The position numbers were made by a program, and so were the translations under genes. From Tabrizicola aquatica (GTDB taxonomy: Bacteria; Pseudomonadota; Alphaproteobacteria; Rhodobacterales; Rhodobacteraceae), in NCBI RefSeq assembly GCF_002900975.1, contig NZ_PJON01000001.1:248001-312000 (forward strand): a stretch of 64,000 nucleotides of DNA, given 5' to 3'. Positions 38,632-47,158 of this stretch are shown here, piece by piece; positions within the stretch are counted from its first letter, which is position 1; each line of letters opens with the position of its first letter. The notes under the pieces are model-generated. The model made no database searches and was not told the DNA's origin. It saw nothing but the letters and a program-made list of their open reading frames with translations.

Positions 38632-41113
38632 GGCCGATTGCCGTCAGGATGACGCCGTTGGTGTTCAGGTCGGTGTAATTCCGCATCGCCCGCAAGTTGC
38701 CGGTGAACACGCCGACCGAGAAACCCAACCCTTCGATCCGTGTCTTGTCCCGGATCAGCGCCAGCAGCTGGTCGCACCAGTCATGCCGGCGCAGCGCGGC
38801 CCAGAGATAGGCGGACTTGGTGCTAAGAAGCTCGGCCTTCGCGCGGAAGTCCGGCGTGTCGTATTCGGCAGCCCCCCCCAGGCCGCGCACGACCCAGGCC
38901 TCTGGTCCCAGATAGCCCAACCGCAGACCCTGGTATGAGAACCAGGGCGCAAAGTTCAGCGGCGCTTCCGAGGCGCATTTGAACTGGCCCGTCGCTTCGA
39001 ACCAGGACAGCTGCGCGTCGAACAGGGCATCGGCGATCAGGTCGACCTCTGGGTCCGGTCCCAGCTCGATCCGGTCCAGAAGGCCCGGCTCGACCCCCAA
39101 CTGGCCGATCCGCGCCACGTCGTAGAAAAGCGCGATCTGCCGGTCGGCCGCCGTGCCCCGCGCCAGTCCGGGATAGGGCGAGACCAGGTCAAAGCCCCAC
39201 ATCGCCATGCCCCGGCGGATATAGGGGGTGCAGTGCGACAGCGTGGTGTCGATCCACTGCCCGTTCAGATGGCTGTGCGGCCGACCCCCGGGCAGGGCGG
39301 CGGCAAGGTCCCAGTCCGCGACCACCAACTCGGCCGTGACCGGGTCCAGCAGCCCCGCCGTCACCACCGCGCGCAGGGCGATCAGAAAGCGCCCCGCATC
39401 GCAGATGTCAAAGCCGGGAGCGACCACGGTAAGGTCGTCGGTGCGGAACATGGCGGGGGGCAGCGGGTGGCCCTCGACCTCGGCCAGGGGCAGGTGCTGA
39501 ACCAGGCGGACCACCCGGTCTGCGGCCTCGTCCCGGGGCAGGAAGCCCAGCTGATGCGCGACGCGGATGCCGTGCAGCTGGCTGGCCAGGTCCCACAGCG
39601 TCGCCTCTCGGTTGATCACCGTGGTCGCGCCCTGCTGGACGGTGCCCGCGCAAAGCCCGGTTTCCGTGTCGGTGAAGCGGTCGATATAGCGCCAGGCCAG
39701 CCGTGCGTCCTGGATCAGCCGGTCGCGCTCGGCCGTGTCTGGGGACGGGCGCTGCAACGGGTCGGTCAGCACCCGCCGCCGGATCGACCAGAGGCGCGCC
39801 AGCACCGGTTCGGTCGCCACCAGGTGGTCGGCAAGGCCGGGGAGCGTGTGGAAATAGGCCCGCCCGGCAAGGGCCGCATCGACCAGCCGACGCACCAGTT
39901 GCTCACGCTTGGCCGGCAGCATCACATCGGCGGCGCGGACCGCGATCAGGTGATCCTCCAGCGGCGACAGGTCCAGCGCCGCCTCGGGGCTGGCAAGGTC
40001 GCGCAGGGTCAGGCGCAGGCGGCCATCCGGGTCGATGCCCTGGGCGGTCCAGATGGCAGGCTCGGCCCCGATCTGCACCGGGACCGGCAGGCTCAGGGCG
40101 TCGGGCGGGCCATCAGGGCCGCGCTGGCAAGCGGGCGGGGGCAGCGCGGCGGCCGGGTCCGCGGGCTGCAAGGCGCAGAAGGCGACGGTGCCGGGAAGTG
40201 CGCCATACCTCTCGGCGTGGCCGGTCAGGGTCAGGGGCACCCCCTGGGCGGCCAGGTCGCGGGTGAAGGCCAGAAGTGCTTCGTCCTCTTCCAGCGTGGT
40301 GCCGGGGGCGACCAGCAGGGCAATGTCCACCGCCAGGCCCGCATCGGCATAAAGCCGGCGCTGGGCCGGGCTGGTCAGGCGCAACCGGCCGGCGGCCTGC
40401 ATTTCGGCCAGGCTTCGGGCCAGCCGCTGGGCCTGGTCGGCAAGCCCAGGGCTGCCCGCCGTCAGCGTCAGCGCCAGCAGGCCGGGTGCCGGCTCTGACA
40501 GCCGCGCCATCAGATCCGGCGCATCCAGCCGGCTCCAGATCCCGCCCGAGGCGACCAACTCGCCCCGACCGGCCACCTGTTGCGCGAAAGGCCCGTCGCT
40601 TGTGGTCAGGTGGACCCGGAACCCCGCGCCACGAAAGGCGGTGTGGTCGATGTTCGGGTCTTCGCCTCGGTCCACCAGAGTAACGACCGGAAAGGACTGC
40701 CCGGCCGCCGGACCTTCGGCAAAGGCGCGCAGGACGGCGGCGCGCAACTCTCCGGCGCGACGCAGTTGGAAATAACGCTCGGGCCGGGGCAGTTTGCCGA
40801 TCGGCAGGGCCAGGTCAAAAAGGCCGGGATCGCCCCTGGCAAGCGCCGCAAGCACGTCGCACAAGGGATCGCGCGGGCCTCCTGCCGGGGCCAGGGCGGC
40901 AAGGTCGGCGATGCAGGTGACCGGCAGGCCAGCGGCAAGGAAGGGCGCGACGACCGCCTGCAGCAGCGCGGGCGGCAGGCCGGGGCCGATCCCGTCCAGC
41001 AGAAGCGACAGTTGCGCCGCCCCGGTCTGCGCTGCCAGTCGCAGCGGCAGGGCCACGCCCGGCAGCGCGGCCGCCGCCCCCAGCAACGCCCGGCGGGTCA
41101 GCCGTCCGGTCAT
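38618..41113 (-). CDS. Secreted DUF3131 protein with NodB-like N-terminal region
   Basis: 831 residues. A twin-arginine-like signal (TRRALLGAAAALPGVALPLRLAAQ) suggests export. Residues about 34-400 look like degenerate deacetylase-type modules (LSLLLDGIGPGLPPALLQAVVAPFLAAGLPVTCI). Residues about 465-831 fit DUF3131 (RLAWRYIDRFTDTETGL, REATLWDLASQLHGIRVAHQLG, GFDICDAGRFLIALRAV, VVADWDLAAAL), an all-helical module related to (alpha/alpha)-barrel glycoside-active proteins. It probably binds or processes the glycan made by the adjacent GT2 enzyme. It overlaps both neighbours (4 and 14 bp). Confidence 0.8.
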   Translation of the reverse strand: MTGRLTRRALLGAAAALPGVALPLRLAAQTGAAQLSLLLDGIGPGLPPALLQAVVAPFLAAGLPVTCIADLAALAPAGGPRDPLCDVLAALARGDPGLFDLALPIGKLPRPERYFQLRRAGELRAAVLRAFAEGPAAGQSFPVVTLVDRGEDPNIDHTAFRGAGFRVHLTTSDGPFAQQVAGRGELVASGGIWSRLDAPDLMARLSEPAPGLLALTLTAGSPGLADQAQRLARSLAEMQAAGRLRLTSPAQRRLYADAGLAVDIALLVAPGTTLEEDEALLAFTRDLAAQGVPLTLTGHAERYGALPGTVAFCALQPADPAAALPPPACQRGPDGPPDALSLPVPVQIGAEPAIWTAQGIDPDGRLRLTLRDLASPEAALDLSPLEDHLIAVRAADVMLPAKREQLVRRLVDAALAGRAYFHTLPGLADHLVATEPVLARLWSIRRRVLTDPLQRPSPDTAERDRLIQDARLAWRYIDRFTDTETGLCAGTVQQGATTVINREATLWDLASQLHGIRVAHQLGFLPRDEAADRVVRLVQHLPLAEVEGHPLPPAMFRTDDLTVVAPGFDICDAGRFLIALRAVVTAGLLDPVTAELVVADWDLAAALPGGRPHSHLNGQWIDTTLSHCTPYIRRGMAMWGFDLVSPYPGLARGTAADRQIALFYDVARIGQLGVEPGLLDRIELGPDPEVDLIADALFDAQLSWFEATGQFKCASEAPLNFAPWFSYQGLRLGYLGPEAWVVRGLGGAAEYDTPDFRAKAELLSTKSAYLWAALRRHDWCDQLLALIRDKTRIEGLGFSVGVFTGNLRAMRNYTDLNTNGVILTAIGHVLA

Positions 41114-41859
41114 GGCGTCCCCCCCGTGCGGTCCAGCCCGTCGCGGATGGTCACGACCTCGATCACCTTCCGGTCGCGCAGCAGGGCCGCGCAGGCAAAG
41201 ATCTCGTCCACCATCGCGGCCGAAACCTCATACTCGCCCGGCGCGCCCTCGGTGATCCCGTGGAACAAGAGTACCAGCCAGGTCCCGTCGCGGGCGCTGG
41301 CCACCATCTCGCCGCAGACTTCGGTCGCGGTCATGCTGTTCACCACCTCCAGCCGCCCGATGAAGCGCGGGTCGATGGCCAACTGCGGATTGCGCCCGCC
41401 ATGGCCCTGCCAGGAGAGATGCGCGCGGTAGCTGGCCATGATCCGGTCCAGCGTCGCGTCGGTGAAGGCCCCGAAGGGCGAAGAGAAGGAGACCGGCGCC
41501 ACCCCGACCTTTGCGGCGATCGTCGCGGCCGGTTCGTCGACCTCGGCCTGAAGCTGATCGGGGGCCAGGTCGGGCAGGCGGACATGGGTGCGGCCATGCG
41601 CGCCGATCTCCCACCCGGCGGCGTGGAAGGCGCGGACCTCGTCCCAGGTCATCGTCCAGTCCCCGGGCGTCTCGGTAACCAGCCCGGTCGGCACGAACAG
41701 CGTGCCCACCAACCCATGCGCCTGCGCCAGCCGCAGCCCATGGTCGACCTGCGCGCGCGAGGCGTCGTCGAAAGTGATCGTCAACAGGCCCTTGCCCTCC
41801 TGCGCCGGGGCGGCAGCGGCCCAAAAGGCCAGGGCGGCGATCAACAGAAGGCGCATCAT
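41110..41859 (-). CDS. Secreted polysaccharide deacetylase (NodB fold)
   Basis: 249 residues with a signal peptide (MMRLLLIAALAFWAAAAPA). The catalytic motifs are complete: ITFDDASRAQ (Asp-Asp), GAHGRTHVRL (His-x3-His), SFSSPFGAFTD (motif 3) and LLFHGI (motif 5 His). It should remove N- or O-acetyl groups from a periplasmic or outer glycan. Overlaps of 4 bp with the DUF3131 gene and with the large fusion gene show tight coupling. Confidence 0.9.
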   Translation of the reverse strand: MMRLLLIAALAFWAAAAPAQEGKGLLTITFDDASRAQVDHGLRLAQAHGLVGTLFVPTGLVTETPGDWTMTWDEVRAFHAAGWEIGAHGRTHVRLPDLAPDQLQAEVDEPAATIAAKVGVAPVSFSSPFGAFTDATLDRIMASYRAHLSWQGHGGRNPQLAIDPRFIGRLEVVNSMTATEVCGEMVASARDGTWLVLLFHGITEGAPGEYEVSAAMVDEIFACAALLRDRKVIEVVTIRDGLDRTGGTP

Positions 41860-44800
41860 GGGGCAAGCTCCACCGGAAGGGTCCGGCGCAAGGCGGTGGC
41901 TTCGGGACCGGTGAACTCTAGGACCGAGCCGTCCGGCCGGACCAGCGCGACATAGGGCGCGCGAAAGGCGATCCGGGCCGCGTCCAGCGGCGTGTCAGAG
42001 AAGAGGGGGCCAAGATCGGTGCCCTCGCACAGGGCGCTGTCATGGACCATCAGCGCCAGCGCCTGACCCTGGGCCAGCCCTGCATCCAGCGCGGCGCGGA
42101 ACGGGGCGGGGTCGGGCGCGGTGCCCGTGTCCAGTGCCGCGCAGCCGTCGAAGCGCGCCAGAAGCACCGGCCCCCCCGGCGCCAGGGACAGCAGGTTCAC
42201 CCCCCGCTCCAACCCCAAAGGCGCGCCACCCACCGGGGCCAGCGAGGACTCGCCCGCCTCATAGCCCGACGAGACGGCGACGAAGCGCACAGCCGCGCCG
42301 GGGCGCAGGGTATCGGTAAAGACCTCGGCCGCGCCGGCGACAAGGGCCGCGTCCAACTCGGCCCGGGTGTTGATGGTATGCACCCAGGACAGCACGCCGG
42401 TCGCGTCGCGGGCGGCAAGGGCAAGGCCCGCCTCCAGCCGTTCGGGCGGCATGACCAGGCCGTAAAGGTCCATCCGGGCCAAGGCCGCCAGCACCTCCGA
42501 CGCCGCGCCGTCGTACTGGTACAGGGTCCAGATCACATCGGGATACCCCATCTCGCGCAGTGGCGCATACTCCTGCGGCTGGTAGAATTGCGGGATCAGG
42601 CGGGGCAGCAACGCGGGCCGGGTCTGGGCGATCCGGCCATAGGCCTCCATCGCGCGGGCCTTCAGGTCCAGCACGATCCGCAGGTCGGGGTGGTCGTCCA
42701 GCACGGCTGCCAGCGTGTCCAGCGTGCAGGGGGTATAGCCGGCCCCAGCCTTGGCCCGGGCCAGCACCTCGGCCAGGGGCAGGGGGGCGATGGGCTGGCC
42801 GTCAGGGGTCAGGAACGCCGCGTCCCAGTCGTGCAGGCAGACCAGCTGGTCGTCCGAGGTAAAGCTGAGGTCGATCTCGATCAGCTCGAAGGCCCCAGCA
42901 TTTGCCCCCAGCGCCTCTACCGAGTTGGTGTAGGTCAACCCGTCCAGCGCGCCCCCGGCATGGGCGATGCGCGGCAGCCAGTCCAGTTGGCGCTGGCTGT
43001 CGTCGCGGGGCGCGCGCAGGATGTTGGTCAGTTCAACCCCCAGGGCGGTCTGACGGGTGCCGATGAACTCTTCCACCTCGCCGTTGCCGGCGATCAGCGC
43101 GACATAGGGCTGTTCGTACCAAAGCTCGCGCCATTTCGTCAGGCCGGTGCCGGCGAAAAGCGGCTCCAGCCCGGGGTCGACCTCGTAGCACACGACGCTG
43201 TTGTGGGCGACGATGACAAAGCCGCCATAGGCCGCGGCATTGGCCTTGATCGCGGCCTGAAAGCCGCTGTCCAGGCCGACCCGGTCCGGCTGGCGGCCGC
43301 CATAGCCGCAGGTGTCGACATGGCCCAGCTTCACCGGGGCCGCGTCGGGGGTCAGGCCCAAGAGCGTCAGGCCGCGCATCAGGCCGACACGGTCCCCCGC
43401 CGCCGGGTTCCGCACCCAGGATTCTCCGTTCAGGTAACCGGCCGAACGGATGGCGACCTGCCCGGTCAACCCGTTCGGCGGGGTGTAGGTCACCACCGTT
43501 TCGGCCGCGAACTGACGACGGCGGGTCAGGTCGGCCATCAGGCTGTCGTGGAAGGCAAGCTCCGCGCTGGACCGGGCAAAGGGCTGGGTCAGTTGGTCGG
43601 CGGTCAACCCAGCCTCGGGCGTCAGCGCGAACTGGCGCAGGTCGGGGCTGGCCAGACTGCCGGCCAGCGCACAAAGCGTCGCCCCTTCGGGCGCGGGGGC
43701 GGGGGCGAAGATCGCGGTCTGGGCGCAGGCATCGACCCAGACAAGGCGCTGGTCCAGGTCGAGGGTCGCCACCACCTCGGGCAGGGTCATGTCGCTGTGC
43801 AACTCGAAATCCACGCCGGTCACCGCCAGATCCTCGTCCAGGCGCAAGAGGACCGGATAGGTCAGCCGCCGGTCGCCCAGGATCACCTCGCTGGTCGTCA
43901 CGTCCACCGCCAGCCCGTCCCGGATCGTCGGATAGGCCCACATCGCCGCCAGATAGGGCCGCGCCGCCGCGATCAGGGCGGGCAGGTCGGGCGTGCCATC
44001 GCGCAGCGTCGGTGCCCCAGCCAAGAGGTCGCGCCCGAAGCCAAGCGCCGGCGTCGGCGCGCCGATCAGCGTCAGCAGCGTCGGGCCAAGGTCCAGCGTG
44101 GTGCCGGGCGTGTCCCGGCTGTCGGGCGGAAGCCTGGGGTCAAAGACCAGCATCAGGTTGCGGCGTGGCCCGGCCTCAAGCTGCTCACGCGCAAGGTTCG
44201 GCATCGCCATGTGGTCCGACGCGACGACCAGCACCGTGTCGCGCAGTGCGGGGTCCGCGCGGACCTGCCGGATGAACGCGCCCGCCAGCCGGTCGGCGCA
44301 ATGCACCGCGTTCAGGAACTGGTTCGACCCGTCGCCATAGGGCGTGTCCGCGCAACTGCCCGAGGGAAAGCCGAAGGGATGGTGCGTGTCCAGCGTCAGG
44401 GCCACCAGGCCGAACGGGGCCTCGCCCGCGGCAAGACTGCGTAGCCGGTCCAGGGCAAAGGGGTAAAGGCTGTCGTCATAAAGCCCCCAGGCATTGACAT
44501 AGGCCGGGTCGGACAGGCGCGGCTCCAACTCTGCTCGGCCCTCGATCTGGTCAAAGCCGTGGCTGTCATAGAAGGTGCCCTTGCCGGCAAAGCCGGTATC
44601 CGCCCCCCCGACATAGGCCAGATCATAGCCCGCCGCCGCCAAGAGATCGCCCAGACAGGTGGCGGCCGGCAGGAAGCGGTCGATCCCCGCGCCCGAGCCG
44701 ATCAGCGGCATCCCGCACTGGCTGGCCACCATGCCCGCGATGGTCCAACCGGCCTCTTCCACCTCGGTCAGGTCGGTGAAGCTGACCGCCTCGGCCTCCA

Positions 44801-45386
44801 GCGCGGCAAGGTTCGGCATCAGGCCGGGAAAGCGGGTCTCGTCCAGATAGGTCCGCTCGACCGATTCAAGATACAGCAGGACAAAGTTGCGCGGTGTGTC
44901 GGTGAATGTCACCCGGTCCACCGGGACAAAGCCTTCGGGCGGCGGGCCGGCCGGGGCGGCGGCCTGCACGGTGCCACTCTGCGCCAGCCGGGCAAGGTCG
45001 CTGACGGCGGGGTTCAGCCACAGCGCACCCGCCAGCAGGGCCAGCCCAAGCGCCTGTCGCACCGGACCAAGGCGCACTGAATCCCGCGCGCGGCTGATCC
45101 GGTAGACCAGCCCCCCGGCCGCCAGCGCCGCCAGCGCGGCCACCCCGCTGCCGATGGCCAGACCCCGGAAATCCGCCACCCCGGCCCCGTCCAGCCCCGT
45201 CTGCAGGTGATACAGCACCGAAGCGTCGATGCCCGATCCGGTCAGCCGGTCAATCGCGACATAACCGACCAGCAGAAGCAGGCTTGCCACCACCCCCACT
45301 GCCGCCAGCACCGCCCCGGACCAAGAGCCGATGGCCCGCGCCCACAGGACGACCGCGCCAGCCGTAAGCACCAGGCTAGCCCACAT
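41856..45386 (-). CDS. Fusion: OpgB/LtaS-like phosphoglycerol transferase, ILEI/PANDER-like, GDPD, ILEI/PANDER-like
   Basis: 1176 residues. Helices near 4-46, 78-95 and 108-125 are followed by a periplasmic alkaline-phosphatase-superfamily domain (about 165-460) with LYLESVERT, GWTIAGMVASQCGMPL, TLDTHHPFGF and VVASDHMAMPN, the OpgB/LtaS pattern. A first ILEI/PANDER-like domain spans about 648-787 (SAGYLNGESW, MRGLTLLGL, VDTCGY, VVCYE, EQPYVALI). A GDPD domain spans about 805-1025 (RIAHAGGALDG, LIEIDLSFTSDDQLVCLHDWD). A second ILEI-like domain fills 1039-1176 (SSGYEAGESS, ERGVNLLSL, FDGCAAL, RAPYVALV). It could both add and cleave glycerol-phosphate on a glycan; that pairing is inference. Confidence 0.85.
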   Translation of the reverse strand: MWASLVLTAGAVVLWARAIGSWSGAVLAAVGVVASLLLLVGYVAIDRLTGSGIDASVLYHLQTGLDGAGVADFRGLAIGSGVAALAALAAGGLVYRISRARDSVRLGPVRQALGLALLAGALWLNPAVSDLARLAQSGTVQAAAPAGPPPEGFVPVDRVTFTDTPRNFVLLYLESVERTYLDETRFPGLMPNLAALEAEAVSFTDLTEVEEAGWTIAGMVASQCGMPLIGSGAGIDRFLPAATCLGDLLAAAGYDLAYVGGADTGFAGKGTFYDSHGFDQIEGRAELEPRLSDPAYVNAWGLYDDSLYPFALDRLRSLAAGEAPFGLVALTLDTHHPFGFPSGSCADTPYGDGSNQFLNAVHCADRLAGAFIRQVRADPALRDTVLVVASDHMAMPNLAREQLEAGPRRNLMLVFDPRLPPDSRDTPGTTLDLGPTLLTLIGAPTPALGFGRDLLAGAPTLRDGTPDLPALIAAARPYLAAMWAYPTIRDGLAVDVTTSEVILGDRRLTYPVLLRLDEDLAVTGVDFELHSDMTLPEVVATLDLDQRLVWVDACAQTAIFAPAPAPEGATLCALAGSLASPDLRQFALTPEAGLTADQLTQPFARSSAELAFHDSLMADLTRRRQFAAETVVTYTPPNGLTGQVAIRSAGYLNGESWVRNPAAGDRVGLMRGLTLLGLTPDAAPVKLGHVDTCGYGGRQPDRVGLDSGFQAAIKANAAAYGGFVIVAHNSVVCYEVDPGLEPLFAGTGLTKWRELWYEQPYVALIAGNGEVEEFIGTRQTALGVELTNILRAPRDDSQRQLDWLPRIAHAGGALDGLTYTNSVEALGANAGAFELIEIDLSFTSDDQLVCLHDWDAAFLTPDGQPIAPLPLAEVLARAKAGAGYTPCTLDTLAAVLDDHPDLRIVLDLKARAMEAYGRIAQTRPALLPRLIPQFYQPQEYAPLREMGYPDVIWTLYQYDGAASEVLAALARMDLYGLVMPPERLEAGLALAARDATGVLSWVHTINTRAELDAALVAGAAEVFTDTLRPGAAVRFVAVSSGYEAGESSLAPVGGAPLGLERGVNLLSLAPGGPVLLARFDGCAALDTGTAPDPAPFRAALDAGLAQGQALALMVHDSALCEGTDLGPLFSDTPLDAARIAFRAPYVALVRPDGSVLEFTGPEATALRRTLPVELAP

Positions 45387-45587
45387 GGCCCACCCCGCTG
45401 TCCTGAACCGTCCCTGACCTGCGCGTCATTTCCCCAGGCCCACCCCCGGCCCGCGCGATCCGGCTGCATGTGCCGAAGCCCATCCAAGAGCTATGCGTTC
45501 CCACCCCGCCGGGCAAGCACATCCCGGTCAGGGCCCGTGTCCTGGCCCATGTCCTGGCCCCTTTCGCCGCGCATGTCATGATCCACG

Positions 45588-46358
45588 TCATGGCTTGTGC
45601 GGCACCAGTTTCAGCGCCTCGCCCGCATTCATCAGCCGCACGATCCCCTGATCCCGCAGCCGGTCCGCGCAGTCCAGCACGCCCAGAAACTGCTCGACCG
45701 AGGCATGCCAGGGATGCTCCGGGGTCTCGGTCACCTCGTGCCACAGGTAGACCAGCCACAACCCCTCGCGCCCGGCGCGTTCGATCTCGGCGCAGATGGT
45801 CTCGACCGGCAGGGTGGGCGCGATCTGCTTGCGGTTGATGCGGTAATGGTCGGTGCCATCCAGAGGGTTGATCCCGTCATTCCCCCAGGCGCGAAAATGC
45901 GCGTCATAGTACAGCCGGATATGGTCCAGCACCCAGTCGTCATGGTCGCCGTAGGGTGAGGCCAGCATGTGCGGATAAACCCCTGTGGCCCGAAAGATGC
46001 GCGCGGCCGGCACTGCAAGCTCGTGCTCCAGCTCGATATCGCTGGCCTGGCTTAGCCGCACATGCGCGTGGCCATGCGCGCCGAAGTCCCAGCCCTGCGC
46101 CTTCAGGCTGCGCAGGTCGTCCCAGGTGATGCGGTTCGGCGCGGTTCCGATCGCTTCGGTCTGCGCAAACAGCGTGCCGGGAATGGCGCGCTGGAAGAAT
46201 TCGGGCATGAAGCGGTCAAAGAAACTGGCATAGGCCGTGTCCACGGTGAAGGTCACGATACCCACCTCGGTCTCGGCGCGGGCCGGCTGGCCAAGGGCCA
46301 ACAGCAGCGCCAGCGCCAGCTTGCGCAAGGTCGATGGCCCGCGCCGCGCGGCGGTCAT
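45588..46358 (-). CDS. Secreted NodB-fold polysaccharide deacetylase, paralogue A
   Basis: 256 residues. Signal peptide from STLRKLALALLLALGQPARA. Motif 1 is IVTFTVDTAYA, with one Asp instead of the usual Asp-Asp pair; then GAHGHAHVRL, LASPYGDHDD and LVYLWHEV are present. A family-specific middle HFRAWGNDGINPLDGTDHYRINR is shared with the next gene. Its start overlaps paralogue B by 4 bp (ATGA). A 201-bp spacer without a gene follows before the large fusion gene. Confidence 0.87.
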   Translation of the reverse strand: MTAARRGPSTLRKLALALLLALGQPARAETEVGIVTFTVDTAYASFFDRFMPEFFQRAIPGTLFAQTEAIGTAPNRITWDDLRSLKAQGWDFGAHGHAHVRLSQASDIELEHELAVPAARIFRATGVYPHMLASPYGDHDDWVLDHIRLYYDAHFRAWGNDGINPLDGTDHYRINRKQIAPTLPVETICAEIERAGREGLWLVYLWHEVTETPEHPWHASVEQFLGVLDCADRLRDQGIVRLMNAGEALKLVPHKP

Positions 46359-47149
46359 GGCGCCCCCCGTTTCGGCACCGCCGGCGTATGCGGCACCACC
46401 TGCAACGCATCGCGCGCGGTCATCAGCCGGATCACTCCGTCGTCGCGCAGCCGGTCGGCGCAGTCGAGCACACCCCGGAACTGCGCGACCGAGTTCTCGT
46501 ATTCGTAACTCGGCACCTCGACCACCCGATGCCAGATGTAGACCAGCCAGTACCCCTCGCGCCCCGCGCGCTCCATTTCGGCGCAGATTTCGGCGACGGT
46601 CTTGGTGTTGGCCACCTGCTCGCGGTGGACGCGGAAATGGTCGGTCTGGTCGAAAAGGTTGATCCCCTCGTTCCCCCAGCCGCGGAAATGCGCGTCGTAA
46701 TAGAACCGCACCCGGTCCAGCACACGCTCGTCGAAATCCCCGTTGGGCGAGGCGAAGTTGCTCGGATAGATGCCGGTTCGCCGATAGACCTGCGCCACTG
46801 GAACGCCCAGCTCCATCTCCAGCACCTCGTCGCTGGCCTGGGTCAGGGGATAGGCGTGGGTATAGCCGTGGGCGCCGAATTCCCAGCCCTGCGCGGCCAG
46901 GCTGCGCACATCGTCCCAGGTCATGTCACCCGGAGAGCCGGTGATGGGCTGGGTCTGGCCGAACAGCGTGCCGGGGATGTCGCGGCGAAAGAACTCGTGC
47001 ATCGAGGTGTCGAAGAACTGCTCGGTGACGTTGTCCACGGTGAAGGTCACGATCCCTACCTGCCGCTCGGCCGCGGTCGGCGTTGCCAGCGTCATGGCAA
47101 GGGTCAGGGCCAAGGCCCATCCGATCCGCCGTGCCGGTCCCATCGCCAT
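46355..47149 (-). CDS. Secreted NodB-fold polysaccharide deacetylase, paralogue B
   Basis: 264 residues. Signal peptide RRIGWALALTLAMTLATPTAA. Motifs: IVTFTVDNVTE, GAHGYTHAYPL, NFASPNGDFDE and LVYIWHRV. It is a clear tandem duplicate of paralogue A (shared AHFRGWGNEGIN, EICAEMERAGREG, GVLDCADRLRDDGVIRLM). Both keep the His-x3-His but lack the first Asp of the TFDD motif. It starts 9 bp after the ABC ATPase stop codon. Confidence 0.87.
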   Translation of the reverse strand: MAMGPARRIGWALALTLAMTLATPTAAERQVGIVTFTVDNVTEQFFDTSMHEFFRRDIPGTLFGQTQPITGSPGDMTWDDVRSLAAQGWEFGAHGYTHAYPLTQASDEVLEMELGVPVAQVYRRTGIYPSNFASPNGDFDERVLDRVRFYYDAHFRGWGNEGINLFDQTDHFRVHREQVANTKTVAEICAEMERAGREGYWLVYIWHRVVEVPSYEYENSVAQFRGVLDCADRLRDDGVIRLMTARDALQVVPHTPAVPKRGAP

Positions 47150-47158
47150 CCCCGCCCC

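Noticed and set aside
42042-44444. 800-codon open frame on the plus strand
   Set aside because: It is antisense to the large fusion gene, whose conserved motifs show the true strand; composition is typical of a high-GC shadow frame.
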